Part shown: piece after piece, positions 26,769 to 34,690 of the stretch
How the letters are laid out: each line of letters starts with the position of its first letter
Numbering within the stretch: the first letter of the stretch is position 1
Source: Staphylococcus succinus
GTDB taxonomy: Bacteria; Bacillota; Bacilli; Staphylococcales; Staphylococcaceae
Direction of reading: 5' to 3'
Length of the DNA stretch: 64,000 nucleotides
NCBI RefSeq assembly: GCF_029024945.1
Contig: NZ_CP118976.1
Location: 2,542,001-2,606,000, forward strand
The notes under the pieces: generated by a model
The model's database searches: none
The model's input: only the letters and a program-made list of their open reading frames with translations
What the model was told of the DNA's origin: nothing
Made by a program: the position numbers and the translations under genes

Positions 26769-28262
26769 TTACATTTCTTTATTATCGTTACGTAACACTT
26801 TAAAGAAAGAGAATATCATTAAAATAATAATTACGGAAAACGGTAACGCTGTAATAATCATTAAATTTTGAATTGACTGTAACCCACCAGTATAAAACAT
26901 GATAATTGCAAATAATGCTAGTATAATACCCCAACTTACTTTAACAATTCCAGAAGGTGTAATAGAGCCTTTAGAGGTTAACATTCCTAATACATACGTT
27001 GCCGAATCTGCAGAAGTAATAAAAAATATCGCTACAACAATAATGGTAAGTATACTTAATATGAAACCCATTGGATAGTGTTCAAGCACGCCAAACGTTG
27101 CAGTTTCAGTGTCAAACTTAGATATCTTGGCTATATGATTTTCTTGTAAATAAATTGCCGATGCACCAAATACAGCAAAGAATATAAAGCATATCATTGA
27201 AGGTACAAGTAAGACCCCTAAAATAAAAGACTTTATTGTGCGTCCCTTTGAAATTCGAGCAATAAAAATACCCACAAAAGGTGACCAAGATATCCACCAT
27301 GCCCAATAAAATATCGTCCAATTTTTCATCCAAGAAAATTGTTTATCTTCTGAATTCGTGGATAATTTAAAACTCATTTCAATAAAATGAGACAAATAAT
27401 TACCTAATGAATTGGTAAACATATTAAGTATGTAAAGTGTCGGACCTACTGTAAACACTGCAATTAAAATCATGATTGCCAAAATCATATTGATGTTACT
27501 CAAATGCTTAATACCTTTATTAATTCCTGACCAAGCTGATATTGTAAAGATTATCGTAGCAAGAATGATAATGAGTGTTTGTATAAATAAATTGGATGGT
27601 ACGTTAAATAAAAAATTTAATCCTTTATTAATTTGTGCTGTACCAAAACCTAATGTAGCAGCAACACCAGTAACTGTAGCTATGACTGCTAATATATCAC
27701 TTAAATTACCTACATATTTTTGTAAATTTCCTTCGCCTAATAATGGCTTTAACATGGCACTCACTAAACCCGGATATCCTTTATGGAAACTGAAATAAGC
27801 GAAAATCAATGCTACCATACAGTATACTGCCCAAGCATGTATACCCCAATGAAAAAATGAATATTGTAACGCTGCTTCAATTGCCCCTTTACTACCTTCC
27901 TTATGTTCAGGTGATAATAGGAAAGCATCACTAATTGGTTCGGTCGTTGTCCAAAATACTAATCCCATGCCCATACCAGCACAAAATAACATTGAGAACC
28001 ATGAAACTAAAGAAAACTCTGGTTGCTCACCTTCTTGTCCTAACGTGATGTTACTATATTTAGAACATAATAAAATGAGACATAAAATTAAAAATATTAC
28101 TACTAAGATGAGATAATACCAACTAAACTGTATAGAGATAGAATTGGTTAACGCTGTTGTAATTGCTTCAAATTGCCTCGTAAATAATGCTCCAAATATT
28201 ATAAACACAACACAGATACTAATGGATGTTATAAAAACAAAATTGTACTTTATGATGTTCAC
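26769..28262 (-). CDS. BCCT family transporter (betaine/choline/carnitine type)
   Basis: 497 residues with 12 membrane helices. WFSMLFCAGMGMGLVFWTTTEPI near residue 85 contains the glycine-rich helix (GMGMG) that forms the Na+/substrate site in BetP-like proteins. FYWAWWISWSPFVGIFIARISKGRT near 315 holds the tryptophan aromatic box for quaternary ammonium groups. Family members import glycine betaine, choline, carnitine or sulfonium analogues such as DMSP. AAAGGGG precedes GTG 28262, my chosen start; the frame extends upstream to 28313 without a good site. A DszA-like monooxygenase follows in the same orientation. Confidence 0.88.
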   Translation of the reverse strand: MNIIKYNFVFITSISICVVFIIFGALFTRQFEAITTALTNSISIQFSWYYLILVVIFLILCLILLCSKYSNITLGQEGEQPEFSLVSWFSMLFCAGMGMGLVFWTTTEPISDAFLLSPEHKEGSKGAIEAALQYSFFHWGIHAWAVYCMVALIFAYFSFHKGYPGLVSAMLKPLLGEGNLQKYVGNLSDILAVIATVTGVAATLGFGTAQINKGLNFLFNVPSNLFIQTLIIILATIIFTISAWSGINKGIKHLSNINMILAIMILIAVFTVGPTLYILNMFTNSLGNYLSHFIEMSFKLSTNSEDKQFSWMKNWTIFYWAWWISWSPFVGIFIARISKGRTIKSFILGVLLVPSMICFIFFAVFGASAIYLQENHIAKISKFDTETATFGVLEHYPMGFILSILTIIVVAIFFITSADSATYVLGMLTSKGSITPSGIVKVSWGIILALFAIIMFYTGGLQSIQNLMIITALPFSVIIILMIFSFFKVLRNDNKEM

Positions 28263-28675
28263 ATTGTCCCCTTTCACACGTTTATGGCATTTTAAAATAG
28301 ACATACTACTCATTCAACAATATAATGCATATTCACATAGAAAGACCAACAATCTAAGTATTCCGATTGATTTACTATGTTTTAAAAAGAATACAATACA
28401 TATATATACGTGTCAACACATTTTAGTATTAAAAGTGATTTAATGTATAAAACGTAACTAACTTAAGCTATACCTATATCGGTAGCTGCATTTTAATTAG
28501 TCATCCAACGAAGTAATATTACACTTAAATTTATGAAAATAATTAATTTTAAATAATTATTAATTAAAACAGCATTTCAATAAAATAAATATTAGTTAAA
28601 ATTTGCAATATGCTGACAATTCAAATAATATGGACAATAAACATTAGCATCTTTGCAAACAAAGGGAGTCATTTC
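28263..28675. other. Gene-free region between divergent transporters
   Basis: About 410 A/T-rich bases between the BCCT and amino-acid permease start codons. It must carry both promoters, but I see no clear -35/-10 pair, palindrome or coding frame. Confidence 0.4.
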
Positions 28676-30085
28676 ATGTCAAATCAACTTCAAAGGGGAT
28701 TAAGTAATAGACATATTCAGTTAATTGCAATTGGGGGCGCTATTGGTACTGGACTATTCTTAGGTTCAGGTCAAACGATTTCTTTAACTGGTTCATCTAT
28801 TATCATTACTTATTTAATTATCGGTGTAGTGTTATTTATGTTCATGCGTGGTCTAGGTGAACTCTTACTTAGTAATACAAGGTATAAATCTTTCGTAGAT
28901 ATTGCGAATGACCAATTAGGACCATATGCAGGATTTCTCATTGGTTGGACTTATTGGATGAGTTGGATTACTTCAAGTATGTCAGACCTAACTGCCATGG
29001 GCTCTTACGTGAGTTATTGGTCTTCAGCAATACCTAACTGGCTAACGATACTATTTATCGTGCTATTGTTAATGGCGTTTAATTCATTAGGTGCCAAATT
29101 GTTTGGTGAAATAGAATTTTGGTTCTCAATGATTAAAATTATCACTATCGTTCTCTTAATCATCGTAGGTTTAGCCTTTATTTTCCTAGGTATTAAAAGT
29201 GATAATACTACAGCAAGCTTCTCTAATTTATATGAAAATGGCGTGTTTACACATGGTACACATGGTTTTCTAATGTCATTCCAAATGGCCGTCTATTCAT
29301 TTATTGGTATTGAATTAATCGGAGTTACAGCAGGCGAAACGAAGGACCCACAAAAATCAATTCCACGTGCTGTTAACAGTGTACCTATCAGAATATTACT
29401 GTTTTATGTAGGTTCATTAATTATCATCATGTCGATTACACCATGGAACCGTATTTCGCCTGATCACAGTCCATTTGTACAAGTGTTTGCGCTCATTGGT
29501 ATTCCATTTGCGGCTAGCGCTATTAACTTTGTCGTCTTAACAGCAGCGGCGTCAGCTACCAATAGTGGTATCTTTTCAGATAGCCGTATGTTATATGGTC
29601 TAGCCCATGATAAACAAGCACCGTCTATTATGAAAAAAACAAATAAACATGGTGTTCCACATATTGCCATGTTCATTTCAACTTCTATACTGCTTATTGC
29701 AGTAATGTTGAATTTTATTTTTCCAAATACTATGCAATTATTCATTTATATCACAAGTATTTCCACAGTATTATATTTAGTCGTATGGGTTCTAATCGTT
29801 ATATCTTACATTAAATATGCACGTTCTAATAAAAAAGAACATCAACACAACAAATTCAAATTAAAAGGTGGCCATTATTCTGGCTACTTGGTTCTAGCCT
29901 TTTTCTTTTTTGTATTTGTCTTATTGTTCTTTTCATCTGATACAAGAAAAGCAGTATACTTCTTACCTATTTGGCTCATTGCTACTGCCTTGATGTATTT
30001 ACGTTTTAAAAGAAAAAAGAACAATCTTAAAAACTTAGCCTTAGAAACAAATAAGGAACTGACTTCTAATCAAACAATCGATTAA
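28676..30085 (+). CDS. Amino-acid permease of the APC family (D-serine/D-alanine/glycine type)
   Basis: 469 residues with 12 membrane helices. The opening LQRGLSNRHIQLIAIGGAIG and GTGLFLGSG is the typical amino-acid transporter (AAT) start, and FIGIELIGVTAGETKDPQ near residue 220 is the family's second signature. The pattern with YWMSWITSSMSDLTAMGSY is closest to CycA-type D-serine/D-alanine/glycine permeases. AAAGGGAG lies 8 bases before ATG 28676; the frame runs upstream to 28610 without a ribosome site. The C-terminal tail is basic and cytoplasmic. The exact amino acid is uncertain. A terminator follows. Confidence 0.82.
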   Translation: MSNQLQRGLSNRHIQLIAIGGAIGTGLFLGSGQTISLTGSSIIITYLIIGVVLFMFMRGLGELLLSNTRYKSFVDIANDQLGPYAGFLIGWTYWMSWITSSMSDLTAMGSYVSYWSSAIPNWLTILFIVLLLMAFNSLGAKLFGEIEFWFSMIKIITIVLLIIVGLAFIFLGIKSDNTTASFSNLYENGVFTHGTHGFLMSFQMAVYSFIGIELIGVTAGETKDPQKSIPRAVNSVPIRILLFYVGSLIIIMSITPWNRISPDHSPFVQVFALIGIPFAASAINFVVLTAAASATNSGIFSDSRMLYGLAHDKQAPSIMKKTNKHGVPHIAMFISTSILLIAVMLNFIFPNTMQLFIYITSISTVLYLVVWVLIVISYIKYARSNKKEHQHNKFKLKGGHYSGYLVLAFFFFVFVLLFFSSDTRKAVYFLPIWLIATALMYLRFKRKKNNLKNLALETNKELTSNQTID

Positions 30086-30124
30086 TCATTCACCTATCAT
30101 TATACGTATACTAAAACATAAGCA

Positions 30125-30161
30125 AACAGCTAAAATCTGATGATCATTTTAGCTGTTTTTT
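30125..30161 (+). terminator. Terminator of the amino-acid permease gene
   Basis: AACAGCTAAAAT/ATTTTAGCTGTT stem with a 9-base loop and a run of T residues, 40 bases past the stop. Confidence 0.8.
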
Positions 30162-30313
30162 ATTATGAATGATTACTTTTCAATCGACACTTCCGCGCAT
30201 ATATACACACGCTAAAATGGTTTAGCCTTATTTAATTACTATAGCGGAAATGTATATGTTTCTGACATTCTAGGGTACATTAAATATGAACATATATTAA
30301 GGTGGTTAAAATA

Positions 30314-30670
30314 ATGATAAACAGAATACAAATCTTTGATTTAGCTAAAGCCAGTTATAATATACTTCCTGACTATCCTTGGGAAAAATACCCAAATTAT
30401 GCTGTACTAAGACATCATAATAACGGTAAATGGTTTGGTTTAATTATGGATATTTCAAAGAATAAATTAAACTTAGTTGGCAATGAAAAAATTGATATAT
30501 TGAATTTAAAAGCACCTAAAGAATTTATTGGACCTTTACGCAAGAAAAAAGGTATTTATCCTGCTTATCATATGGATAAATCTAATTGGATTAGCATTAA
30601 TTTAAGCGAAATAGATAACTTACATGAAATTCAAGATTTGATAGCAGAAAGCTTTGCATTAACTTCCTAA
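30314..30670 (+). CDS. MmcQ/YjbR family protein
   Basis: 118 residues. The pattern YPWEKYPNYAVLRHHNNGKWFGLIMDI near residues 18-45, followed by LNLKAPKEFIG and the near-terminal HMDKSNWISINL, is that of the YjbR/MmcQ fold, a small CyaY-like domain proposed to bind DNA. Its biological role is not known. AGGTGGT precedes ATG 30314; a GTG at 30302 overlaps that site. It is monocistronic, and the ArsR gene downstream has its own promoter. Confidence 0.8.
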   Translation: MINRIQIFDLAKASYNILPDYPWEKYPNYAVLRHHNNGKWFGLIMDISKNKLNLVGNEKIDILNLKAPKEFIGPLRKKKGIYPAYHMDKSNWISINLSEIDNLHEIQDLIAESFALTS

Positions 30671-30721
30671 TTCCTCATTCTATTAAAAAAACTAAAAAGT
30701 TAAGATTTTAAAAACTTTAAT

Positions 30722-30756
30722 TTGACATTTCGAATATTATCGAATAGTATACGTGT
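30722..30756 (+). promoter_or_regulatory. Promoter with internal ArsR-type operator; predicted leaderless start
   Basis: TTGACA (30722-30727) and TAGTAT (30745-30750) are 17 bases apart. Filling the spacer is the inverted repeat TTCGA-N6-TCGAA (30729-30744). Only six bases separate the -10 from the ATG at 30757, so transcription should start at or next to the A of the start codon. No Shine-Dalgarno sequence is present. Confidence 0.65.
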
Positions 30757-31074
30757 ATGGAAAATTTAGTAGATATTTTTAAAGCTTTGAGTAATCGCAC
30801 ACGGATTGATATATTAGTTTGGCTTAAAAATCCATTAGAGCATTTCGAAAAACCTAGTTCGCATTTAAATAAAAATTTAAGTGAAAAAGGTGGCGTATGT
30901 GTCGGAGATATTCAAGAAAAAGCAAATATGTCAGCGTCAACAGTCTCTCATTATTTAAAAATGATGCAACAAGCGGGTCTATTAGAATCAGAAAGACATG
31001 GTCAATGGACATATTATCGTAGAAATGAATCTACTTTAAATGAGTTAGCCGAATTAATAAAAAAAGACTTTTAG
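30757..31074 (+). CDS. ArsR/SmtB family repressor
   Basis: 105 residues with a winged helix-turn-helix. ALSNRTRIDILVWL (about 9-22) begins the domain, GGVCVGDIQEKANMSASTVSHYLKMMQQAGLL (about 45-76) holds the recognition helix, and RHGQWTYYR forms the wing. A single Cys in GGVCVGD sits where ArsR has ELCVCD, so it is probably not an arsenic sensor; this variant is common in small ArsR regulators next to permeases. It is predicted to be leaderless and self-repressed. Two small DMT-family membrane genes follow, probably its targets. Confidence 0.85.
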   Translation: MENLVDIFKALSNRTRIDILVWLKNPLEHFEKPSSHLNKNLSEKGGVCVGDIQEKANMSASTVSHYLKMMQQAGLLESERHGQWTYYRRNESTLNELAELIKKDF

Positions 31075-31086
31075 AAGTCTTTTTTT
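31059..31086 (+). terminator. Terminator overlapping the arsR-type stop codon
   Basis: A7-GACTT / AAGTC-T7 with the TAG stop in the loop. Short stem but long A/T flanks. It would separate the regulator from the DMT genes unless read through. Confidence 0.55.
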
Positions 31087-31142
31087 ATGTTTAGTAATTC
31101 GTTAATTCGCGAAATGAAGAATTAAAGAAATGAGGGTATTCA

Positions 31143-31574
31143 GTGAACAAGTTTGTGTTTTATATTATCGCAATTATAGCAGGTGTATTTTTAAGTACAG
31201 AAGGTGCCATTTATGCAGTTTTAGGTGACCACATCGGAAAGTTAGAAAGTAGTTTATATAATTTTTCAATTGGCTCTATTATATTAGGCATCGCTTTATT
31301 GTTTTTAGGCAAAGGCTCACTTTCTTATACTATTAAAGCCCCAAAATGGGAATTAACAGGCGGTGCTCTAGGCGTCATATACTTAACTGTATTAGTCATT
31401 AGCATCCCCCTAATCGGTGTCGGATTAGCGATGGGCAGTGTTGTTGTTGGGCAAATGATTATGAGTGCTATTATAGAACATTTCGGATTATTAGGTAGCG
31501 AAAAACGTCCACTAAGAATCGAAAAAATAGTAGCTATCATATTAATGATTATCGCGCTCACATTAATTTATTAG
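31143..31574 (+). CDS. Small DMT family membrane protein (YdcZ/DUF606), first of a pair
   Basis: 143 residues with five hydrophobic helices and almost no loops, as in YdcZ/DUF606 members of the drug/metabolite transporter superfamily. AGVFLSTEGAIYAVLGDHIGKLES is the conserved N-terminal repeat and GQMIMSAIIEHFG the conserved half-way motif. Such half-size proteins usually occur in adjacent pairs and may form heterodimers. Translation probably starts at GTG 31143 with GAGGGT upstream. The second gene of the pair begins 12 bases after its stop. Substrate unknown. Confidence 0.8.
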   Translation: MNKFVFYIIAIIAGVFLSTEGAIYAVLGDHIGKLESSLYNFSIGSIILGIALLFLGKGSLSYTIKAPKWELTGGALGVIYLTVLVISIPLIGVGLAMGSVVVGQMIMSAIIEHFGLLGSEKRPLRIEKIVAIILMIIALTLIY

Positions 31575-31585
31575 GAGGATCAAAC

Positions 31586-32056
31586 ATGCAGTTTATTTTA
31601 GTAATCGTAACACTCATTGCTGGTATTACACTGAGTACACAGTCAGCAGTTAATGGATCATTTAGTAAAAAAGCAGGCACTTTAGAAAGTGCATTTTTAA
31701 CATTTGTTACTGGTGGCATTATTTTATTTATTATTACATTATTTTTTGGACAAGGTAGCTTTTTAGATTTCTTCCATGCACCCAAATGGCAATTAAGCGC
31801 AGTATGGTTTGGGGTAGGTTATCTATTTTTAACTATTGTAGCTATCCCTAAAATAGGAATTATAGCAGCTAATATCTCTGCAGTTATCGGACAGTTAACA
31901 ATGGGTATGGTTATCGACCATTTCGGTTGGTTTGAAGGCATGACAATCCATTTTGATTTAAAAAGAATTATAGCACTTATTATTATGATTATTGCATTGC
32001 GTCTAATATATAAAGCAGATATAAAAAATAGTGCAGAAGAAAAGCTTATCAATTAA
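31586..32056 (+). CDS. Small DMT family membrane protein (YdcZ/DUF606), second of a pair
   Basis: 156 residues, homologous to the gene before it: both have the Gly-rich opening (AGITLSTQSAVNGSFSKKAGTLES here), AKW- or PKW-type loops in the middle and a GQLTMGMVIDHFG motif near residue 105. The C-terminus is longer and basic, ending on the cytoplasmic side. AGGAGG lies 8 bases before the ATG. With its partner it probably forms a two-subunit transporter under ArsR-type control. A bidirectional terminator follows. Confidence 0.8.
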   Translation: MQFILVIVTLIAGITLSTQSAVNGSFSKKAGTLESAFLTFVTGGIILFIITLFFGQGSFLDFFHAPKWQLSAVWFGVGYLFLTIVAIPKIGIIAANISAVIGQLTMGMVIDHFGWFEGMTIHFDLKRIIALIIMIIALRLIYKADIKNSAEEKLIN

Positions 32057-32096
32057 CTTCATTACACAGCCAGCGCACAATTTTCTACAACGTCAA

Positions 32097-32131
32097 AAAC
32101 ACAGTAACGCTACTATGCGTTACTGTGTTTT
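32097..32131. terminator. Bidirectional terminator between the DMT pair and the sugar porter
   Basis: Perfect AAAACACAGTAACGC / GCGTTACTGTGTTTT stem with a 6-base loop between convergent genes. It works on both strands. Confidence 0.82.
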
Positions 32132-32147
32132 AATTTAATTATTTTTA

Positions 32148-33500
32148 TTATATTTTTGCAGGGTCAACACCTGTCGTTTTTTCTCTTAAATCATATTCTA
32201 TTTCTTCTAAACTACGTCCTCGTGTTTCAGGTAAATATCTAATTACAAAGATCATCGCTAACACGCCGATAAATGCAAAGATTAAAAATACCCACTCAGT
32301 ACTTAAAGCACTGTTTAAAACTGGGAAGAGTTGCGCAACTAATAATGTACCAAAGTTCAATACAAGCGTTGCTAAACCTGTTGCTGCACCACGTGCACGC
32401 ATTGGAAACATTTCTGGTAACATTACCCAAAGAATTGGCCCCCAAGTCAGACCAAAGAATACAATAAACAATGATAGACAGGCAATAATTATACCGGCTG
32501 AAGACTCAATACCAATTGTCCATATTAAAATGGCCATTACTAATAATGATAGAACCATCCCAATATTACCAACAACTAATAATTTTTTACGGTCTACTTT
32601 ATCTGCAATAAATACAGCTACAATCGTCACAAGTACGTTAATTGTACCTATCCCCACTGTTCCTAAAATAGATGTTGCTTCACCTAAACCCGCTTTACTA
32701 AAAATCGTTGGCGCATAAAATATGATGGCATTAATACCAACAATTTGTTGGAATAATGCGAATATGCACCCTATAATCAATGTTGGTCTTAACCAAGGCG
32801 ACTTTAAGATAGACCATGTAGATTCTGAAATGGCTGCAATTTCTTTCATTTCTTTAATTTCAGTGTTAATTTCTTCGTCATTATTAAATGTAATTTTCAT
32901 GACGTCGCGAGCAGCCTTTTCACTTCTATGTTCAAGTAGCCATCTTGGACTTTCAGGCATAAATGCAATACCCACCAATAAAATAATGGAAGGTACGATT
33001 GCTAAACCTAACATCCATCTCCAACCTTCTATATCTGCGAATGCATAATTGACTAAGTACGCCGCTAAAATACCAATTGTAATCATTAATTGATTTAATG
33101 ATCCAAGGGAACCACGATATTCTGTAGGTGCCATTTCTGATAAATATACAGGTACCGTTGCCATAGAGCCTCCGACAGCTAATCCGATAATTAAACGTCC
33201 CATTACAAGTACTGGCATATTAGGTGCTAAAGCCAATAACAATGACCCCACAATATAAATAATTGCGATAATCAAAACCAATCGTCTTCTCCCAATTTTA
33301 TCGGATAATGGTCCACTACCACCTGAACCGATAATCGCACCGACTAACATTGATGCCACAACTAACCCCTCTGTAAAGCTATTCAGTGGAATATCATCAT
33401 GAATAAATAGCAATGCGCCTGAGATAACACCGTTGTCATATCCATACAATAATCCACCCAGTGCTCCCAATATAAAGATTAAACTTTTATTAGATTTCAA
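32148..33500 (-). CDS. Sugar porter family MFS transporter (YwtG/CsbC/GalP-like)
   Basis: 450 residues with 12 helices. All sugar-porter signatures are present: GYDNGVISGAL near residue 20, GPLSDKIGRRR near 64, MGRLIIGLAVGG near 100, PESPRWLL near 187 and PETRGRSLEEIE near the C-terminus. The QQIVGINAI motif in helix 7 is the sugar-binding stretch. Relatives carry pentoses, hexoses or inositol with H+; which one cannot be stated. A good cre site about 50 bases upstream indicates CcpA catabolite control, which fits a carbohydrate importer. It stands alone. Confidence 0.87.
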   Translation of the reverse strand: MKSNKSLIFILGALGGLLYGYDNGVISGALLFIHDDIPLNSFTEGLVVASMLVGAIIGSGGSGPLSDKIGRRRLVLIIAIIYIVGSLLLALAPNMPVLVMGRLIIGLAVGGSMATVPVYLSEMAPTEYRGSLGSLNQLMITIGILAAYLVNYAFADIEGWRWMLGLAIVPSIILLVGIAFMPESPRWLLEHRSEKAARDVMKITFNNDEEINTEIKEMKEIAAISESTWSILKSPWLRPTLIIGCIFALFQQIVGINAIIFYAPTIFSKAGLGEATSILGTVGIGTINVLVTIVAVFIADKVDRKKLLVVGNIGMVLSLLVMAILIWTIGIESSAGIIIACLSLFIVFFGLTWGPILWVMLPEMFPMRARGAATGLATLVLNFGTLLVAQLFPVLNSALSTEWVFLIFAFIGVLAMIFVIRYLPETRGRSLEEIEYDLREKTTGVDPAKI

Positions 33501-33547
33501 ATTATTTACAACCCCTTTAAAGTTATTTGTTAATTATAATCCTAATA

Positions 33548-33560
33548 TGTAAGCGTTTCA
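33548..33560. promoter_or_regulatory. Catabolite response element (cre) upstream of the sugar porter
   Basis: TGTAAGCGTTTCA matches the CcpA consensus TGWAARCGYTWNCA over nearly its whole length. It lies 48 bases upstream of the start codon at 33500, where bound CcpA would block transcription. Confidence 0.7.
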
Positions 33561-33604
33561 ATTATAAATGAAAAATTTTTTCACGTTAAAGTTCAATCCA
33601 TATT

Positions 33605-33638
33605 AAAAAGGATATCCATATGAGTGATGGATATCCTT
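33605..33638 (-). terminator. Terminator of the PAP2 gene
   Basis: AAAGGATATCCA / TGGATATCCTTT stem with TTTTT on the minus strand, 23 bases past the PAP2 stop codon. Confidence 0.8.
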
Positions 33639-33661
33639 TCTATGTTGAATCTTATTACTTT

Positions 33662-34264
33662 TTATTTTCCTTTAGCTATACTGTCAGTTTTATAAAAACG
33701 CAAATCACTTTGGCGGCTTAATTGTATCGCTTGGATCATTGTCCACATCACTAGTAAACTCCCTATGGTATCTGTAAAATAGTGAGCTTGTAAATATATT
33801 CTAGAGATCATAATTGAGATGATTAATACAATGCCAAAGATATAAAGTACTTTGTTGCGTTTCAAGAGAAGTATGAGACTTACCAAAAGACACACACTTA
33901 ATACATGCATGCTAGGAAAACTAAAGCCATCTATATCGACGCTCGGTCTTGGGCGTTGAATGACATTTTTTAAAAATGTTCCTATTAAAAACACACTAAA
34001 ACACCACAAACCATACCACCAAAATTTGAATTTACTATAGAAGAATAATACCGCTAAAATAAACAGTATCATAATTAAACAATTCAATGGTGAAAATACA
34101 CTAGAAATCACATCTAGATATATTTTAACCCCTTGTGATGTAATTACATCATGTAATGTTTGATATACTAGCGTGTCTATGTTTTCTGTTAAACTCAACT
34201 GTATACAGATGAATAGTATTAAAAAGCACACACTAGCAATAATCATTTTCAAATAATTTTGCAC
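33662..34264 (-). CDS. PAP2 family membrane phosphatase
   Basis: 200 residues with six membrane segments. The three PAP2 phosphatase motifs are in order: KNVIQRPRP near residue 100, FPSMH near 116 with the catalytic proton donor, and SRIYLQAHYFTDTIGS near 153 carrying the nucleophilic His and its Asp. Membrane PAP2 enzymes remove phosphate from undecaprenyl pyrophosphate or phosphatidylglycerophosphate on the outer face. A role in recycling the undecaprenyl carrier is likely but inferred. The frame starts at GTG 34264 with a somewhat distant AAGGAA. A DtxR-type operator, the same as that before the ftsW-like gene, lies 204 bases upstream. Confidence 0.83.
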   Translation of the reverse strand: MQNYLKMIIASVCFLILFICIQLSLTENIDTLVYQTLHDVITSQGVKIYLDVISSVFSPLNCLIMILFILAVLFFYSKFKFWWYGLWCFSVFLIGTFLKNVIQRPRPSVDIDGFSFPSMHVLSVCLLVSLILLLKRNKVLYIFGIVLIISIMISRIYLQAHYFTDTIGSLLVMWTMIQAIQLSRQSDLRFYKTDSIAKGK

Positions 34265-34690
34265 TTGAATGATGTTCCTTTCTTTATTTACTCTTAGTTG
34301 TAGGGGTAAAGCGTCTGCGCGATATGTACAAGAATATTCTTTTAAATGTTTTTTTAATAACTTTAAATTCTTGTATTTACCTTTTCATGAAATAAATGCA
34401 CGTCTATATGTATATCATGAATTTCGACTATTAAATTCTAGTTAATCAAATTATTCGTTTCAGCTCAATCATACTTTAGGACTACCTAATAAGCGCTTGC
34501 TTTCAAATCTAGCACATACAAATATATCTTGTTAGATGTCACTCTTCCATTTCACACAAGATATCATAATTGTTTATACTCATATCCTGTGCTAATATCT
34601 ATTATAGATATAAAATGTCTATAATAACTCATTAATAATGATTGCACTTTTATTTAATAACGCAACCTAAACTATCAAAGGAGTTTTAAC
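34265..34690. promoter_or_regulatory. Divergent intergenic region, PAP2 phosphatase / methyltransferase
   Basis: No gene is visible. Besides the operator at 34468-34490 it holds an imperfect inverted repeat of TACAAGAAT and ATTCTTGTA at about 34327-34377, inside the presumed PAP2 leader, and ATATCTTGT / ACAAGATAT arms at about 34523-34564. A leader of about 200 bases for the PAP2 gene is implied if TATGAT at 34468-34473 is its -10. Confidence 0.4.
34468..34490 (-). promoter_or_regulatory. Second DtxR-family (MntR/SirR-type) operator, upstream of PAP2
   Basis: On the plus strand TTTAGG-N4-CCTAAT (34475-34490) directly follows ATCATAC. The 15 bases CAATCATACTTTAGG (34466-34480) are identical to 9923-9937. 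Read leftward, TATGAT abuts the box exactly as at the ftsW-like promoter and points to the PAP2 gene. The -35 is poor at both sites. Confidence 0.6.
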
